A DNA stretch of 35,582 nt from Gemmatimonadota bacterium (GCA_026387895.1 JAPLKT010000041.1:1-35582); one strand, 5' to 3'. Counted from the first letter of the stretch, positions 25,158 through 33,888 are shown. The notes: a model not told the origin generated them from the sequence alone. Numbers and translations are program-made.

Positions 25158-25622
25158 GTGTCGAACGAAAAGATTGGTCTTCATAACCTGGCGCCGGCGC
25201 CGGGCTCGCATCGGAACCGCAAGCGGCTTGGCCGTGGCCCGGGCTCCGGCACGGGTAAGACGTCGGGCAAGGGTCACAAGGGTATCAAGGCGCGCTCGGG
25301 CCACCATGGCCACGGCGGCAACAAGCCGCACTTCGAGGGCGGTCAGATGCCGATGACCCGCCGTATTCCGAAGCGCGGATTCACGAACCCGTTCCGTATC
25401 GAGTCGCAGGTGGTGAGCATCGCCGATCTGGCGTTGCTGACTGCAGGCACCGAGGTGACGCGTGAGTCGCTGGTCGCGGCTGGTCTGATCAAGACCGCGA
25501 AGGGACCGGCGAAGCTCCTGGCCAACGGCGAGATCACCCACGCGGTGACGGTCAAGGGCATCAAAATGAGTGCGCAGGCTCGCGAGAAGATCGTCGCGGC
25601 CGGCGGAACTGTCGAGGAATAA
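25158..25622 (+). CDS. rplO: Large ribosomal subunit protein uL15
   Basis: L15 is a late-assembling 50S protein. The 154-residue product has [40 protein letters not shown] and [17 protein letters not shown], then the C-terminal domain with [20 protein letters not shown]. The start is GTG. secY begins two bases after its stop codon. Confidence 0.98.
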   Translation: MSNEKIGLHNLAPAPGSHRNRKRLGRGPGSGTGKTSGKGHKGIKARSGHHGHGGNKPHFEGGQMPMTRRIPKRGFTNPFRIESQVVSIADLALLTAGTEVTRESLVAAGLIKTAKGPAKLLANGEITHAVTVKGIKMSAQAREKIVAAGGTVEE

Positions 25623-25623
25623 C

Positions 25624-26958
25624 ATGGCTCAGGCGAATCCCGCGGCGGCGGTCGCGAACATCTACCGCACGCCGGAGCTCTGGGAAAAGATTGTGTTCAC
25701 CTTCATCTGCCTGGTCGTGTACCGGGTGGGTTCGCACGTCGCCGCTCCTGGCGTCGATGTGCAGGCGATGGTGGATTTCTTCCAGAACCAGTCGAAGGGC
25801 GGGGGCCTCCTCGGCCTCTATGACCTGTTCGTCGGCGGGAACCTCTCGCGCGCCACGGTCTTTGCGCTCGGGATCATGCCGTATATCTCTGCGAGCATTT
25901 TTTCGCAGATTGCTGGTGCGGTGATTCCGCAGGTCGACAAGATGCAGAAGGACGAAGAGGGCAGAAAGCAGATCACGCAGTGGACCCGCTACGGCGCAGT
26001 GGTCTTGGCGATGGTGCAGGCGTGGGGCTTTGCGCTCTTTACGGAGAGCGTGCAGGGTGCAGTGGGGGCGCCGGGCATGGGGTTCAAGCTCCAGATGGCG
26101 TTCATCCTCACGACCGGCGCGATTTTCGTGATGTGGCTGGGTGAGCAGATCACGGAGCGCGGCCTCGGCAACGGCGCCTCGCTGCTGATTTTCTTCTCGA
26201 TTGTTGAGCGTTTCTGGCCGGGCATCATCGATACCTTCAAGTTTGTCAGCACCGGTGCGGTGCCCCTCATCGGGCTCGTGGCACTGGGTGGAGTCATGCT
26301 CGCGGTGGTTGGCGGTGTCGTGGGCATCACACTCGCCGCGCGCCGTATCTCGATCCAGATTCCGCAGCGCACGATGGCTCGTGGCCGTCAGCGCGAAGCA
26401 GCGAAGAACTTTATTCCGCTCCGTATCAACAGTGCGGGCGTGATGCCGATCATCTTTGCGAACTCGCTGATTGTTGTGCCGGGTGCACTGGCGCAGGTCA
26501 GCGGGAACGAGCGGCTCCGTGATTTTGCGGATTACCTCGCGCCGGGCACGTGGCTGTACTTCCTGATCTCGGCCACGCTGATTGTGTTCTTCACGTACTT
26601 CTACACCTCGATCATTTTCAATCCGATCGATCTGGCGGAGAACCTGAAGAAGCAGGGCGGCTTTATCCCGGGCATCAAGCCAGGGAGCAAGACCGCCGAG
26701 TACATCGACCATGTGGTCAGCCGGATCACGTTGCCGGGCGCGATTTTCTTGACGGCCATCGCGCTCATGCCGATCTGGATTGCCGACCTGATCAACGTCC
26801 CGTTCAAGTTCGGTGGTACCTCGCTCCTCATTGTGGTGGGCGTGGCGCTCGACACTATGGCGCAGATGCAGCAGCACTTGCTGCTGCGTAAGTACGACGG
26901 TTTCATGAAGAAGGGCCGCGTGAAGTTCCGCGGTCGCTCAGCCACCGGCGGCTTCTAA
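25624..26958 (+). CDS. secY: Preprotein translocase subunit SecY
   Basis: SecY is the pore of the Sec channel in the inner membrane. The 444-residue protein has ten hydrophobic segments and the family phrases FALGIMPYISASIFSQI, GEQITERGLGNGASLLIF, and PLRINSAGVMPIIFANSL-type sequence, plus the cytoplasmic C5 loop. The ATG at 25624 (MAQANPAAAV) is used. The frame extends to 25570, but that part lies inside rplO. It keeps the standard place after rplO and before adk. Confidence 0.98.
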   Translation: MAQANPAAAVANIYRTPELWEKIVFTFICLVVYRVGSHVAAPGVDVQAMVDFFQNQSKGGGLLGLYDLFVGGNLSRATVFALGIMPYISASIFSQIAGAVIPQVDKMQKDEEGRKQITQWTRYGAVVLAMVQAWGFALFTESVQGAVGAPGMGFKLQMAFILTTGAIFVMWLGEQITERGLGNGASLLIFFSIVERFWPGIIDTFKFVSTGAVPLIGLVALGGVMLAVVGGVVGITLAARRISIQIPQRTMARGRQREAAKNFIPLRINSAGVMPIIFANSLIVVPGALAQVSGNERLRDFADYLAPGTWLYFLISATLIVFFTYFYTSIIFNPIDLAENLKKQGGFIPGIKPGSKTAEYIDHVVSRITLPGAIFLTAIALMPIWIADLINVPFKFGGTSLLIVVGVALDTMAQMQQHLLLRKYDGFMKKGRVKFRGRSATGGF

Positions 26959-26973
26959 AGCAGGAGCGTACTA

Positions 26974-27624
26974 ATGATCGTCGTGCTGCTCGGACCACCG
27001 GGCGCCGGCAAGGGGACGCAGGGAGAGCGGATTGCCGCATCTCTTGGCGTCCCCAAGATCGCTACGGGGGATGTGCTCCGTGCTGCGGTCAAGGCTGGGA
27101 CCCCACTCGGCCTCGAGGCGAAGGGCTTCATGGACAGGGGCGACCTTGTTCCTGATGCCGTGATCCTCGGGATGATGAAGGAGGCGCTGAAGGCGCCGGA
27201 ACAGGCCAAGGGCGTTGTCCTCGACGGAGTCGTGCGCACGGTTCCGCAGGCGGAAGGACTCGCGGCGGTGCTGAGCGAACTCGGTCGCCCGCTCGGAGCC
27301 GTGATGCTGTTCGAGATTGCGGACGATGTGTTGGTGAGCCGACTCAGCGACCGGACGGTCTGTGATTGTTGCCAGACCCCATTCACGGGACGCTCGCCAG
27401 GTGACCTGCACGCTGAGTGCGCGAAGGATCCCAAGGGAACGCTGGTGCGCCGCAAAGACGACGAGCCCGATGCCATCCGCAACCGCCTGCATGTGTACCA
27501 GCGGCAGACGGCGCCGGTGGTCGCGTGGTATCGCGACCATCAGGCGAATGTCGTGGCGATTGACGCCGTGGGATCGCTCGCCGACGTTCAGGCCAGGGCG
27601 CTCGGCGCACTCGGCCGCTCGTGA
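26974..27624 (+). CDS. adk: Adenylate kinase, zinc-type
   Basis: Adk catalyses ATP + AMP = 2 ADP in the cytoplasm. The 216-residue product has the P-loop GPPGAGKGTQ (residues 7-16), the AMP-binding phrase ATGDVLRAAV, and DDEPDAIRNRLHVYQRQTAPV. The LID domain carries CxxC near residue 130 (CDCC) and CAKD about 20 residues later, a C-C-C-D zinc site as in Bacillus. One oddity is that the highly conserved LDGFPRT is LDGVVRT; the Arg is kept. It follows secY by 15 bases and overlaps map by one base. Confidence 0.97.
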   Translation: MIVVLLGPPGAGKGTQGERIAASLGVPKIATGDVLRAAVKAGTPLGLEAKGFMDRGDLVPDAVILGMMKEALKAPEQAKGVVLDGVVRTVPQAEGLAAVLSELGRPLGAVMLFEIADDVLVSRLSDRTVCDCCQTPFTGRSPGDLHAECAKDPKGTLVRRKDDEPDAIRNRLHVYQRQTAPVVAWYRDHQANVVAIDAVGSLADVQARALGALGRS

Positions 27625-28373
27625 TGCTCCAGCTCAAATCTGCGCGCGAAGTTGAAACGATGGCCGTGGGCGGGCGGATTCTCGCCGAAGCTCATCTGGC
27701 CGCTCGGGATGCGGTGGCTGCGGGGAAGTCCACCTGGGAGGTCGACCAAGTGGTCGAGGACTTTATTCGGTCGAAGGGCGCGGTGCCAAGCTTTAAGGGA
27801 CTCTACGGATTTCCGGCCAGCATTTGCGCGTCGGTAAATGAAGAGATTGTGCACGGGATTCCAAACAAGAAGAAGATTCTTCGTGAGGGCGATATCATCT
27901 CGGTGGACATCGGGGTGTTCTTCGGGGGACTGCACACGGATTCGGCGCGGACGTACCCTGTGGGATCGATCGACCCGATCACGCAGCAGCTACTGGACGT
28001 GACCGAGGCATCGCTCGTGGCTGGTATGCAGGCCGCGGTGATTGGGAATCATGTGGGGGACATCGGCCACGCGGTTGAGGCGGTCGTGAAGGCCGGTGGA
28101 TTCACGGTGGTGCGCGATCTCGTGGGGCATGGTGTGGGGCACATGATGCACGAGGAGCCGCAGATCCCGAACCATGGCAAGCCGAAGCGTGGCATGCGCT
28201 TGGTGGCGGGGCTGACGATCGCGATTGAGCCGATGGTCAATATCGGCACCGAGAAGACGCGCACCTTGGCCGACAAGTGGACCGTTGTGACCGCCGACGG
28301 CAAGAACTCGGCGCACTTCGAGCACACCGTGGCGGTGACCGAGGATGGGCCGGTGGTTCTCACCCGGCTGTAG
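27624..28373 (+). CDS. map: Methionine aminopeptidase, type I
   Basis: Map removes the initiator Met from new proteins. All five metal ligands are visible: the two Asp residues in SVDIGVFFGGLHTDSAR, the His in GHGVGHMMHEEP, the Glu in AIEPM, and the Glu in HFEHTVAV. The catalytic His lies in EEIVHGIP. I use the ATG at 27624 (TGATG overlap with adk) over the GTG one codon earlier, giving 249 residues. It ends the operon. The genes that usually follow (infA, rpmJ, rpsM, rpoA) are absent, and the next gene converges after one base. Confidence 0.97.
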   Translation: MLQLKSAREVETMAVGGRILAEAHLAARDAVAAGKSTWEVDQVVEDFIRSKGAVPSFKGLYGFPASICASVNEEIVHGIPNKKKILREGDIISVDIGVFFGGLHTDSARTYPVGSIDPITQQLLDVTEASLVAGMQAAVIGNHVGDIGHAVEAVVKAGGFTVVRDLVGHGVGHMMHEEPQIPNHGKPKRGMRLVAGLTIAIEPMVNIGTEKTRTLADKWTVVTADGKNSAHFEHTVAVTEDGPVVLTRL

Positions 28374-28374
28374 G

Positions 28375-29898
28375 CTACGCGCCGATCGCGGCCTCAACGG
28401 CTGCGGTGGCCTGTTCGGCGAGCGTGTGTGTGTCAGCAACCAGCGTAGCGGCGGCGGCGCTCAGAGGCTGTCCTGCGGCCTTGTCGGCCATGGAAGCCAC
28501 ATTGATGCGCACATTGTACGCCGCGCCTCGGCAGGCGGCTTCGGCGAGCAATGCGGCGACTCCGGCATCGCTGACGGCGTTGCTGTTGCCTTTGTGGGCG
28601 CAGGTGACGGCCAAGGCGGCGACCTGCGCACAGGCGCGGGCCGTCTCGAGCGGGATCTCGGCGGCGGTCATGAGTGCGGCTTGGATGGCCGCCTCGCGCG
28701 CTGTGTTCTGGTCCGCAGTCTCCTTGGGAAGCTTGTAGGCGTTGCTTACAAGGGCGTAGGCGTCCGCGTCCTCCTGTACCAACGAGGAGAGGCGGTTGCC
28801 GAGGGTGACGGCGGTGAGAGCGAGTTCCTTCATCTCGGCGTCGACGGCCGCGTATTTCTTGCGGCCTACCGTGAGCCCCGCAACCATCTGTGCGAGGGCC
28901 GCGGCGAGTTGTCCAGCGAGCGCGCTGACGGAACCACCACCGGGGACAGGGGCGCTACTTGCGACGCTGGCGACGAAGCCGCTAAGCGATTCACCACCGC
29001 CGAGTGCCGCGCGCACTTTGTGCTCGAGGACCATGGCGGTGGAGAAGTTGGGGAGGCGGATGTGGCGGGCGGCGGTTTCGAAGAGGACTTTTTCGGGGAC
29101 GAGGCCGACCAGCTCGCTCCACGTCGGGGTGACACCGCGGGCCTCAGCTTCCATGCGCACCATGTCGTAGGCGCGGTAGAGCGGGGTTTTGTCGGTGTCC
29201 ACGAGATTCATGGAGACTTGGGCCTGGCCGTCGACTTCGAGGCCCAGACCCTTCACGTAGCGGAGTCCGCCGCTCGAGCCGCGAACGGCCTTGGCGACCT
29301 CTTTGGCGACGTTCACATTCTCGGCGCCGCCGAGGTAGACGTTGTAGGCAACGAGGAAGGGGCGGGCGCCGATGACGGTGGCGCCGGCGGTCGGGTGGAT
29401 GGCGTTGGGGCCGAAGTCTGGAACGCGGGCGGGGTTGGTGCCGATTTCGGTGCGTGCCAGCTCAAACTCGCCGCGGCGGATATCAGCCAGGTTCTCGCGA
29501 TCAGGGCGGGCGGCAGCCTTTTCGTAGAGAAAGACGGGGATGCCCAGCTCGGTGCCGACTTTGGCGCCCAGCTCGCGGGCCAGAGCGATGCAGTCGTCCA
29601 TGGTGGCCCCTTCGAGCGGAATGAAGGGGCAGACGTCGGTGGCGCCGATCCGGGGGTGTTCGCCTTGGTGGGTGGTGAGGTCGATGAGGTCGCGGGCTTT
29701 GGCGATGCCATTGAAGGCTGCCTGCACCGCGCCGTTGGCGGGCGCCACGAAGGTGACGACTGTGCGGTTATGGCTGGGATCGCTCGACGTATCGAGGATC
29801 ACCACGCCCTCGACGCTCGCGATGGCGCTCGTGATGGCGGCGATGACCTCGGGGCGACGCCCCTCGGAGAAGTTCGGAACGCATTCGACGAGTTTCAT
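28375..29898 (-). CDS. ftcD: Bifunctional glutamate formimidoyltransferase / formimidoyl-THF cyclodeaminase
   Basis: This enzyme moves the formimidoyl group from formimidoylglutamate to tetrahydrofolate and then releases ammonia to give methenyl-THF, the last step of one histidine-degradation route. Residues 1 to about 300 are the transferase (MKLVECVPNFSEGRR, GEHPRIGATDVCPFIP, GVTPTWSELVGLVPEK). Residues about 310-507 are the cyclodeaminase (APVPGGGSVSALAG, DADAYALVSNAYKLP, KGNSNAVSDAGVAALL). The fused layout is the one known from animals. The frame opens upstream to 30093, but the ATG at 29898 begins the family sequence. It follows suhB by 13 bases. No other hut gene is in the window. Confidence 0.95.
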   Translation of the reverse strand: MKLVECVPNFSEGRRPEVIAAITSAIASVEGVVILDTSSDPSHNRTVVTFVAPANGAVQAAFNGIAKARDLIDLTTHQGEHPRIGATDVCPFIPLEGATMDDCIALARELGAKVGTELGIPVFLYEKAAARPDRENLADIRRGEFELARTEIGTNPARVPDFGPNAIHPTAGATVIGARPFLVAYNVYLGGAENVNVAKEVAKAVRGSSGGLRYVKGLGLEVDGQAQVSMNLVDTDKTPLYRAYDMVRMEAEARGVTPTWSELVGLVPEKVLFETAARHIRLPNFSTAMVLEHKVRAALGGGESLSGFVASVASSAPVPGGGSVSALAGQLAAALAQMVAGLTVGRKKYAAVDAEMKELALTAVTLGNRLSSLVQEDADAYALVSNAYKLPKETADQNTAREAAIQAALMTAAEIPLETARACAQVAALAVTCAHKGNSNAVSDAGVAALLAEAACRGAAYNVRINVASMADKAAGQPLSAAAATLVADTHTLAEQATAAVEAAIGA

Positions 29899-29911
29899 GA
29901 TCGAGGACGGT

Positions 29912-30757
29912 TCAGGCGTGGAGTGTGTTGAGGAGCCAGCGGTGCATGGCGGGATTGCCGGCGACGATGGCGGTATGCGCGACTGCGGCGGGAGCGCCCG
30001 AGAGATCAGTGACGATGCCTCCGGCTTCGCGAACGAGCAAGGTGCCGGCGGCGATATCCCAGGGGGCGAGCATGTTCTCCCAGAAGGCGTCAAAGCGACC
30101 GCAGGCGACGCTCGCGAGGTCGAGGGCCGCGGCGCCTGGGCGTCGGACGCCGGAGACGCCAGCCATCACGCGTGACATTTGTGCCTGGTACGGGGCGATG
30201 TCGTCGGGATTCTTGAATGGGAATCCCGTGCCGATGAGTGAGCGGGTTGGTATGTCGATGGTCGAGACGTGAATCGGCAAGCCGTTCAGTTGGGCGCCGG
30301 CGCCTCGCATGGCCGTGAACTCCTCGTTCGCGGGGACGTTGATGATAACGCCGGCGACGAGGACGCCGTCGTTCAATACGCCCACGGAGACGGCGTATTC
30401 GGGAAACCCGTGGAGGAAATTCGTGGTGCCGTCGAGCGGGTCGGCGACAAAGACAATGCCCGTACTGGTCGACGCGAGGTCGAAGTGCTCAGCGCTTTCT
30501 TCGGCGAGGAGGGAGGCCTGTGGCAGCTGGGCGGCGATGGCGGCGCGGATGGCGGCTTCGGCGGCGAGGTCCACTTCGCTGACGAAGTCGGTGGCGCTCT
30601 TCTCCTGCCAGATGATCGACCCGCGGCGGGGCGCGGCGTCGCGGATAGTGGCCGCGGCCTCGCGCGCCGCGGCGCGCGCGACGGTTAGCAGCATCGAATC
30701 CAGCGCCGGCGGCTCCTGATCGGTCAGGTCCGGCGTTCCGGTAGATTGATTGGTCAT
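29912..30757 (-). CDS. suhB: Inositol-monophosphatase family protein (SuhB-like)
   Basis: This is a Mg-dependent phosphatase of the inositol-1-phosphate/SuhB group. The metal-site motifs are all present in order: DFVSEVD (residues 57-63), AEESAEH, DPLDGTTNFLHGFPEYAVS (about 106-124) and the C-terminal WDIAAGTLLVREAGG. Length is 281, with about 20 extra residues before the usual start; a start at MLLTVARAAA (residue 22) is possible. The substrate may be inositol phosphate, NADP or another sugar phosphate. In E. coli SuhB also takes part in rRNA antitermination. It leads an operon with ftcD and diverges from trpS over 23 bases. Confidence 0.92.
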   Translation of the reverse strand: MTNQSTGTPDLTDQEPPALDSMLLTVARAAAREAAATIRDAAPRRGSIIWQEKSATDFVSEVDLAAEAAIRAAIAAQLPQASLLAEESAEHFDLASTSTGIVFVADPLDGTTNFLHGFPEYAVSVGVLNDGVLVAGVIINVPANEEFTAMRGAGAQLNGLPIHVSTIDIPTRSLIGTGFPFKNPDDIAPYQAQMSRVMAGVSGVRRPGAAALDLASVACGRFDAFWENMLAPWDIAAGTLLVREAGGIVTDLSGAPAAVAHTAIVAGNPAMHRWLLNTLHA

Positions 30758-30774
30758 GGTCGCACCCGTAACTT
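30746..30774 (+). promoter_or_regulatory. Candidate promoter of trpS, possibly leaderless
   Basis: TTGATT (30746-30751), a 17-base spacer and TAACTT (30769-30774, fitting TANNNT) lie upstream of the trpS ATG at 30781. Transcription would begin at or next to the ATG. No ribosome-binding site is present, which fits a leaderless mRNA. The -35 lies inside the suhB coding start. Confidence 0.35.
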
Positions 30775-30780
30775 CAGTGT

Positions 30781-31770
30781 ATGACGCGCATCTTTAGCGG
30801 GATCCAACCGTCGGGCGAACTGCATATCGGAAATTACCTCGGCGCCGTCAAGAATTGGGTGGCGCTGCAGGATGAGGCCGAGGCGTTCTTCTGTGTCGTA
30901 AACTACCACGCCATCACCGTTGCGTACGCGCCGGATGAGCTACGGCGCCGGACGTATGAGATGTCGGTGGGGCTCTTGGCGGCGGGGATTGATCCTGCCA
31001 AGTGCTCGCTGTTCGTGCAGTCACAGGTGCCCGAGCATGCGGAGCTCGCGTGGATTTTCAATACGGTGACGCCGCTCGGCGAGCTCGAGCGGCAGACACA
31101 GTTCAAGGAAAAGTCGGCGCGGCAAGAGCAGATTATGGCCGGGCTGTTGAACTATCCCGTGCTCCAGGCGGCGGACATTCTGCTGTACCGTGCGGACACC
31201 GTGCCGGTCGGCGAGGACCAGATTCAGCATCTGGAGCTGTCGCGGGTGATCGCGCGCAACTGGAATGCGCGGTTCTCTCCCGATGCGCCGTACTTTCCGG
31301 AGCCGAAGCCGCGTCTGACGCCAACGCGTCGGATTGTTGGGCTCGACGGGCAGGCAAAGATGTCGAAGTCGATGGGGAACACCATTGGACTGCTGGAGGA
31401 GCCGGCGGCGATATGGGACAAGTTGCGTCCCGCGGTGACCGACCCAGCTCGCCAGCGCAAGACCGACGCGGGAAATCCAGAGCAGTGCGCAACGATCTTC
31501 CAACTGCACAAGGCGTTTTCGCCAGAGGCGACGGTCGCCGAGGTGGAGGCGAACTGTCGTGGTGCGCAGTGGGGATGCATTGACTGCAAGAAGGTGTTGC
31601 ACGCGAACATGGTGGCGGAGTTGACGCCGATTCGTGAGCGTGCGGCGGTGCTGATGGCGTCGCCGGCGCTCGTGGCTGAAGCGCTCGACCATGGAGCGGC
31701 TAAGGCGCGCGCTGTGGCACAGGAGACGATTGCGGAGACGAAGGAAAAGATGGGATTGCCGCTCGCGTGA
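30781..31770 (+). CDS. trpS: Tryptophan--tRNA ligase
   Basis: TrpS charges tRNA-Trp. The 329-residue class Ic enzyme has the HIGH motif as PSGELHIGNYLGA (residues 10-22), the dimer and Trp-pocket region YPVLQAADILLY and VGEDQIQHLEL, and KMSKS near residue 196 (AKMSKSMGNTI). Cys-containing CIDCKK is seen near residue 265. Length is typical. It diverges from suhB. Confidence 0.97.
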   Translation: MTRIFSGIQPSGELHIGNYLGAVKNWVALQDEAEAFFCVVNYHAITVAYAPDELRRRTYEMSVGLLAAGIDPAKCSLFVQSQVPEHAELAWIFNTVTPLGELERQTQFKEKSARQEQIMAGLLNYPVLQAADILLYRADTVPVGEDQIQHLELSRVIARNWNARFSPDAPYFPEPKPRLTPTRRIVGLDGQAKMSKSMGNTIGLLEEPAAIWDKLRPAVTDPARQRKTDAGNPEQCATIFQLHKAFSPEATVAEVEANCRGAQWGCIDCKKVLHANMVAELTPIRERAAVLMASPALVAEALDHGAAKARAVAQETIAETKEKMGLPLA

Positions 31771-31815
31771 ATATCTGCAGCGACGGCGAAATCTCGAATG
31801 TGGACTTCGACTAAC

Positions 31816-32850
31816 ATGACGTCACGACGGGTGGTCGTGGATCTTCGATCGCGCACGCAGGCGTTCCGGATGCCGGACGCGGTAGCGGCGAAGCTCGTGG
31901 CCGCAACGCCTGCGGGATGGCACACGCATGTGGTTGAGGCGGACACGGATTCGTTCGGTGACGGGGCGCAGTCGCCCAGTGAGGAGTCGCTGCGTGAGAT
32001 CGCGGACGCGGAGGTCTACCTCGGCTTTGGTATGCCCAAGTCGCTGTTTGTGGCGGCGAAGCAGATTCGGTGGGTGCACACCGGGACCGCGGGCGTTGCG
32101 TCGCTGCTCTTTCCGGAGCTTGTGGCCAGCGATGTGATTTTGACGAACTCGTTGATCTATGGGCCGACGATCGCCGAGCATGTGTTAGCTGGGGTGCTGC
32201 AGCTGTTGCGCGGGCTGGATGTTGCGGGGGCGTTGCAGCGTCGCGGGGTGTGGGATGCGGCGCCATTTGCGACCGACGAGACGATGTTGCGCGAGTTGTG
32301 TGAGTGTCGCGTGCTGGTGGTGGGGGCGGGCGGGATTGGCGCGGAGGTCGCGTCGCGATTTGCCGCGCTTGGTGCGACGGTGGTGGGATCGCGGAGGCGG
32401 TTGGGTGCAGGTGCGCCGACCGGATTCTCGCGGCTCTTTCCGCTCTCGGAAATCGACGCCGAACTTCCGCATGCCGATATTGTGGTTTTGGCGGCGCCGT
32501 TGACGCCGGAGACGCGTCAGGTGCTGACGGCGGCGCGGTTGGCGCTGTTGCCGCGCGGGGCGATCGTGTGCAATGTGTCGCGCGGGGCGCTGGTGGAGGA
32601 GCCGGCGCTGATTGAGGCGTTGCGGTCGGGGCATTTGCGCGGCGCGGTGCTCGATGTGTTTGCGCAGGAGCCGCTCGAGCGCGAAAGCCCACTCTGGGCG
32701 CTTCCGCAGGTCGTGATCACGCCGCACATTTCCGGGGTGAGCACGCGGAAGTTTTGGGATCGCCTGAGCGTTCTCTTTCTCGAGAACTGGGCGGGGTATC
32801 GCGAAGGACGGCCGATGCGCAACGTCGTGGATCGCGCCACAGGGTATTGA
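31816..32850 (+). CDS. D-isomer-specific 2-hydroxyacid dehydrogenase
   Basis: This NAD(P)-dependent enzyme reduces a 2-oxo acid to its D-hydroxy acid. The product of about 344 residues has the dinucleotide motif GAGGIGAEVASRF (centre of the protein) and the substrate-pocket phrase SLIYGPTIAEHVLAG. The catalytic set is Arg in NVSRGALVEEPAL, Glu in AQEPLERESPLW and His in ITPHISG. The start is the ATG at 31816 (MTSRRVVVDLR) or one at 31798; neither has a strong ribosome-binding site. The substrate cannot be told. Its neighbour is a pyruvate-type aldolase, so pyruvate, glyoxylate or a related 2-oxo acid is plausible. Confidence 0.88.
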   Translation: MTSRRVVVDLRSRTQAFRMPDAVAAKLVAATPAGWHTHVVEADTDSFGDGAQSPSEESLREIADAEVYLGFGMPKSLFVAAKQIRWVHTGTAGVASLLFPELVASDVILTNSLIYGPTIAEHVLAGVLQLLRGLDVAGALQRRGVWDAAPFATDETMLRELCECRVLVVGAGGIGAEVASRFAALGATVVGSRRRLGAGAPTGFSRLFPLSEIDAELPHADIVVLAAPLTPETRQVLTAARLALLPRGAIVCNVSRGALVEEPALIEALRSGHLRGAVLDVFAQEPLERESPLWALPQVVITPHISGVSTRKFWDRLSVLFLENWAGYREGRPMRNVVDRATGY

Positions 32851-32874
32851 TCTTCTCCTCACACGGATGACGTC

Positions 32875-33777
32875 ATGACTGTGAAGCTTGCGGGAATCTT
32901 TGCGCCGATGATCACGAACTTCCATCGGGGAAGCGAGGATCTCGATCTGGAGTCATTCGGACGGAACGCGGCAGCACACGGCGCCGCTGGCGTGGGCGGG
33001 CTCGTGATTTGCGGGTCTACAGGTGAGGCGGCGCTGCTCTCGGAGTACGAGCGCGTGGCGGTGCTTGAGCAGGCGCGCAAGTCGGCGAAGGTCGGGAGCA
33101 CGATTCTCATGGGTTGCGGTGGCGAGTCCACCCGTCAGACCATTCAGCGCGCGAAAGACGCGAAGACCGCCGGGGCCGATGCCGCGCTCGTGGTTGCGCC
33201 GCATTACTTCTCCAACGCGATGCACGACGCCGCGTTGCGGACGCACTACACGCGCGTGGCCGATGCGAGTCCGTTGCCGGTGGTGCTCTACAACATCCCG
33301 AAGTACATGCACTTCAAGCTTTCGCCCGCGCTCGTGGCTGAGTTGTCGCAGCACGAGAATATCATTGGGATCAAGGACAGCTCCGGCGATTTGGAGTTGC
33401 TTGGAGGTTACCTGGCGGCGCGCGGCCCGCAGTTCACCGTCCTGACCGGGAATGGCGGGCAGATTGTGCCGGCCATGAAGGGCGGGGCTGGGGGCGGGAT
33501 TGTGGCGGTATCGATCTTTGGTGGCGGGCTGGCGGTGGCCATCCACGACGCCGTTGTGCGCGGCGACGAGGCGGCAGCGACCGAGCTCCAGGAGCGTATG
33601 AAGCCCATGGCGGTGGCGATTGTGGGGGAACTGGGGGTGGCTGGGGTGAAGGCCGCGGCGGAGCTTGTGGGGCTCGCTGGCGGGGTCGTTCGGGGCCCCC
33701 TGACGGACTTGGATGCTGCGGGGCGCGCTCGGGTGCGGGAGCTGCTGGTAGCCGGCGGGATTCCAGTAGCCGCTTAG
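32875..33777 (+). CDS. DHDPS-superfamily aldolase, 4-hydroxy-2-oxoglutarate aldolase-like
   Basis: This is a TIM-barrel Schiff-base lyase of the DapA/NAL/HOGA superfamily, 300 residues long. The Schiff-base Lys is in GIKDSSGD (about residue 163), the Tyr in LYNIPKY, and the carboxylate-binding loop is CGSTGEAAL. The DapA Arg (R138 in E. coli, in PSRTG) is replaced: the sequence reads YNIPKYMHF. It is therefore unlikely to be true dihydrodipicolinate synthase. The stretch SQHENIIGIKDSSGD resembles hydroxyoxoglutarate aldolase. It follows the dehydrogenase by 24 bases and ends before a terminator. Confidence 0.85.
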   Translation: MTVKLAGIFAPMITNFHRGSEDLDLESFGRNAAAHGAAGVGGLVICGSTGEAALLSEYERVAVLEQARKSAKVGSTILMGCGGESTRQTIQRAKDAKTAGADAALVVAPHYFSNAMHDAALRTHYTRVADASPLPVVLYNIPKYMHFKLSPALVAELSQHENIIGIKDSSGDLELLGGYLAARGPQFTVLTGNGGQIVPAMKGGAGGGIVAVSIFGGGLAVAIHDAVVRGDEAAATELQERMKPMAVAIVGELGVAGVKAAAELVGLAGGVVRGPLTDLDAAGRARVRELLVAGGIPVAA

Positions 33778-33790
33778 GTCAGATTCCGGC

Positions 33791-33817
33791 GGCGCCCGAT
33801 TTGGGCGTCGCCGCCCG
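33791..33817 (+). other. Stem-loop after the aldolase gene
   Basis: GGCGGCG and CGCCGCC pair around a CCCGATTTGGG core, with a small bulge, just downstream of the stop codon. No T-run follows. It is probably the first part of a two-hairpin termination region. Confidence 0.45.
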
Positions 33818-33855
33818 CGTTGTTGCGTTCAGTCACGCAGAGCCTAGATTTCGTC

Positions 33856-33888
33856 AACGCCCCAAGGCATCCGCCGGGGCGTTTTTTG
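33856..33888 (+). terminator. Intrinsic terminator between the aldolase gene and purA
   Basis: AACGCCCC (33856-33863) pairs with GGGGCGTT (33876-33883), and TTTTTT lies at 33882-33887. This is a classic terminator 40 bases before purA. It would end the trpS-aldolase transcripts. purA then needs its own start, or the hairpin is an attenuator. A weak site TTGCGT-N16-TAGATT (33823-33850) lies just before it. Confidence 0.88.

Noticed and set aside
25561-26877. Long minus-strand frames opposite secY, fusA, tuf and the ribosomal genes
   Set aside because: They are shadows of strongly supported genes. They are rich in Arg, His and Asp and show no domain pattern.
28345-29931. Plus-strand 528-codon frame, Gly/Asp/Ala-rich
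   Set aside because: It is the antisense of ftcD in a high-G+C gene. The minus-strand frame has all the enzyme motifs.
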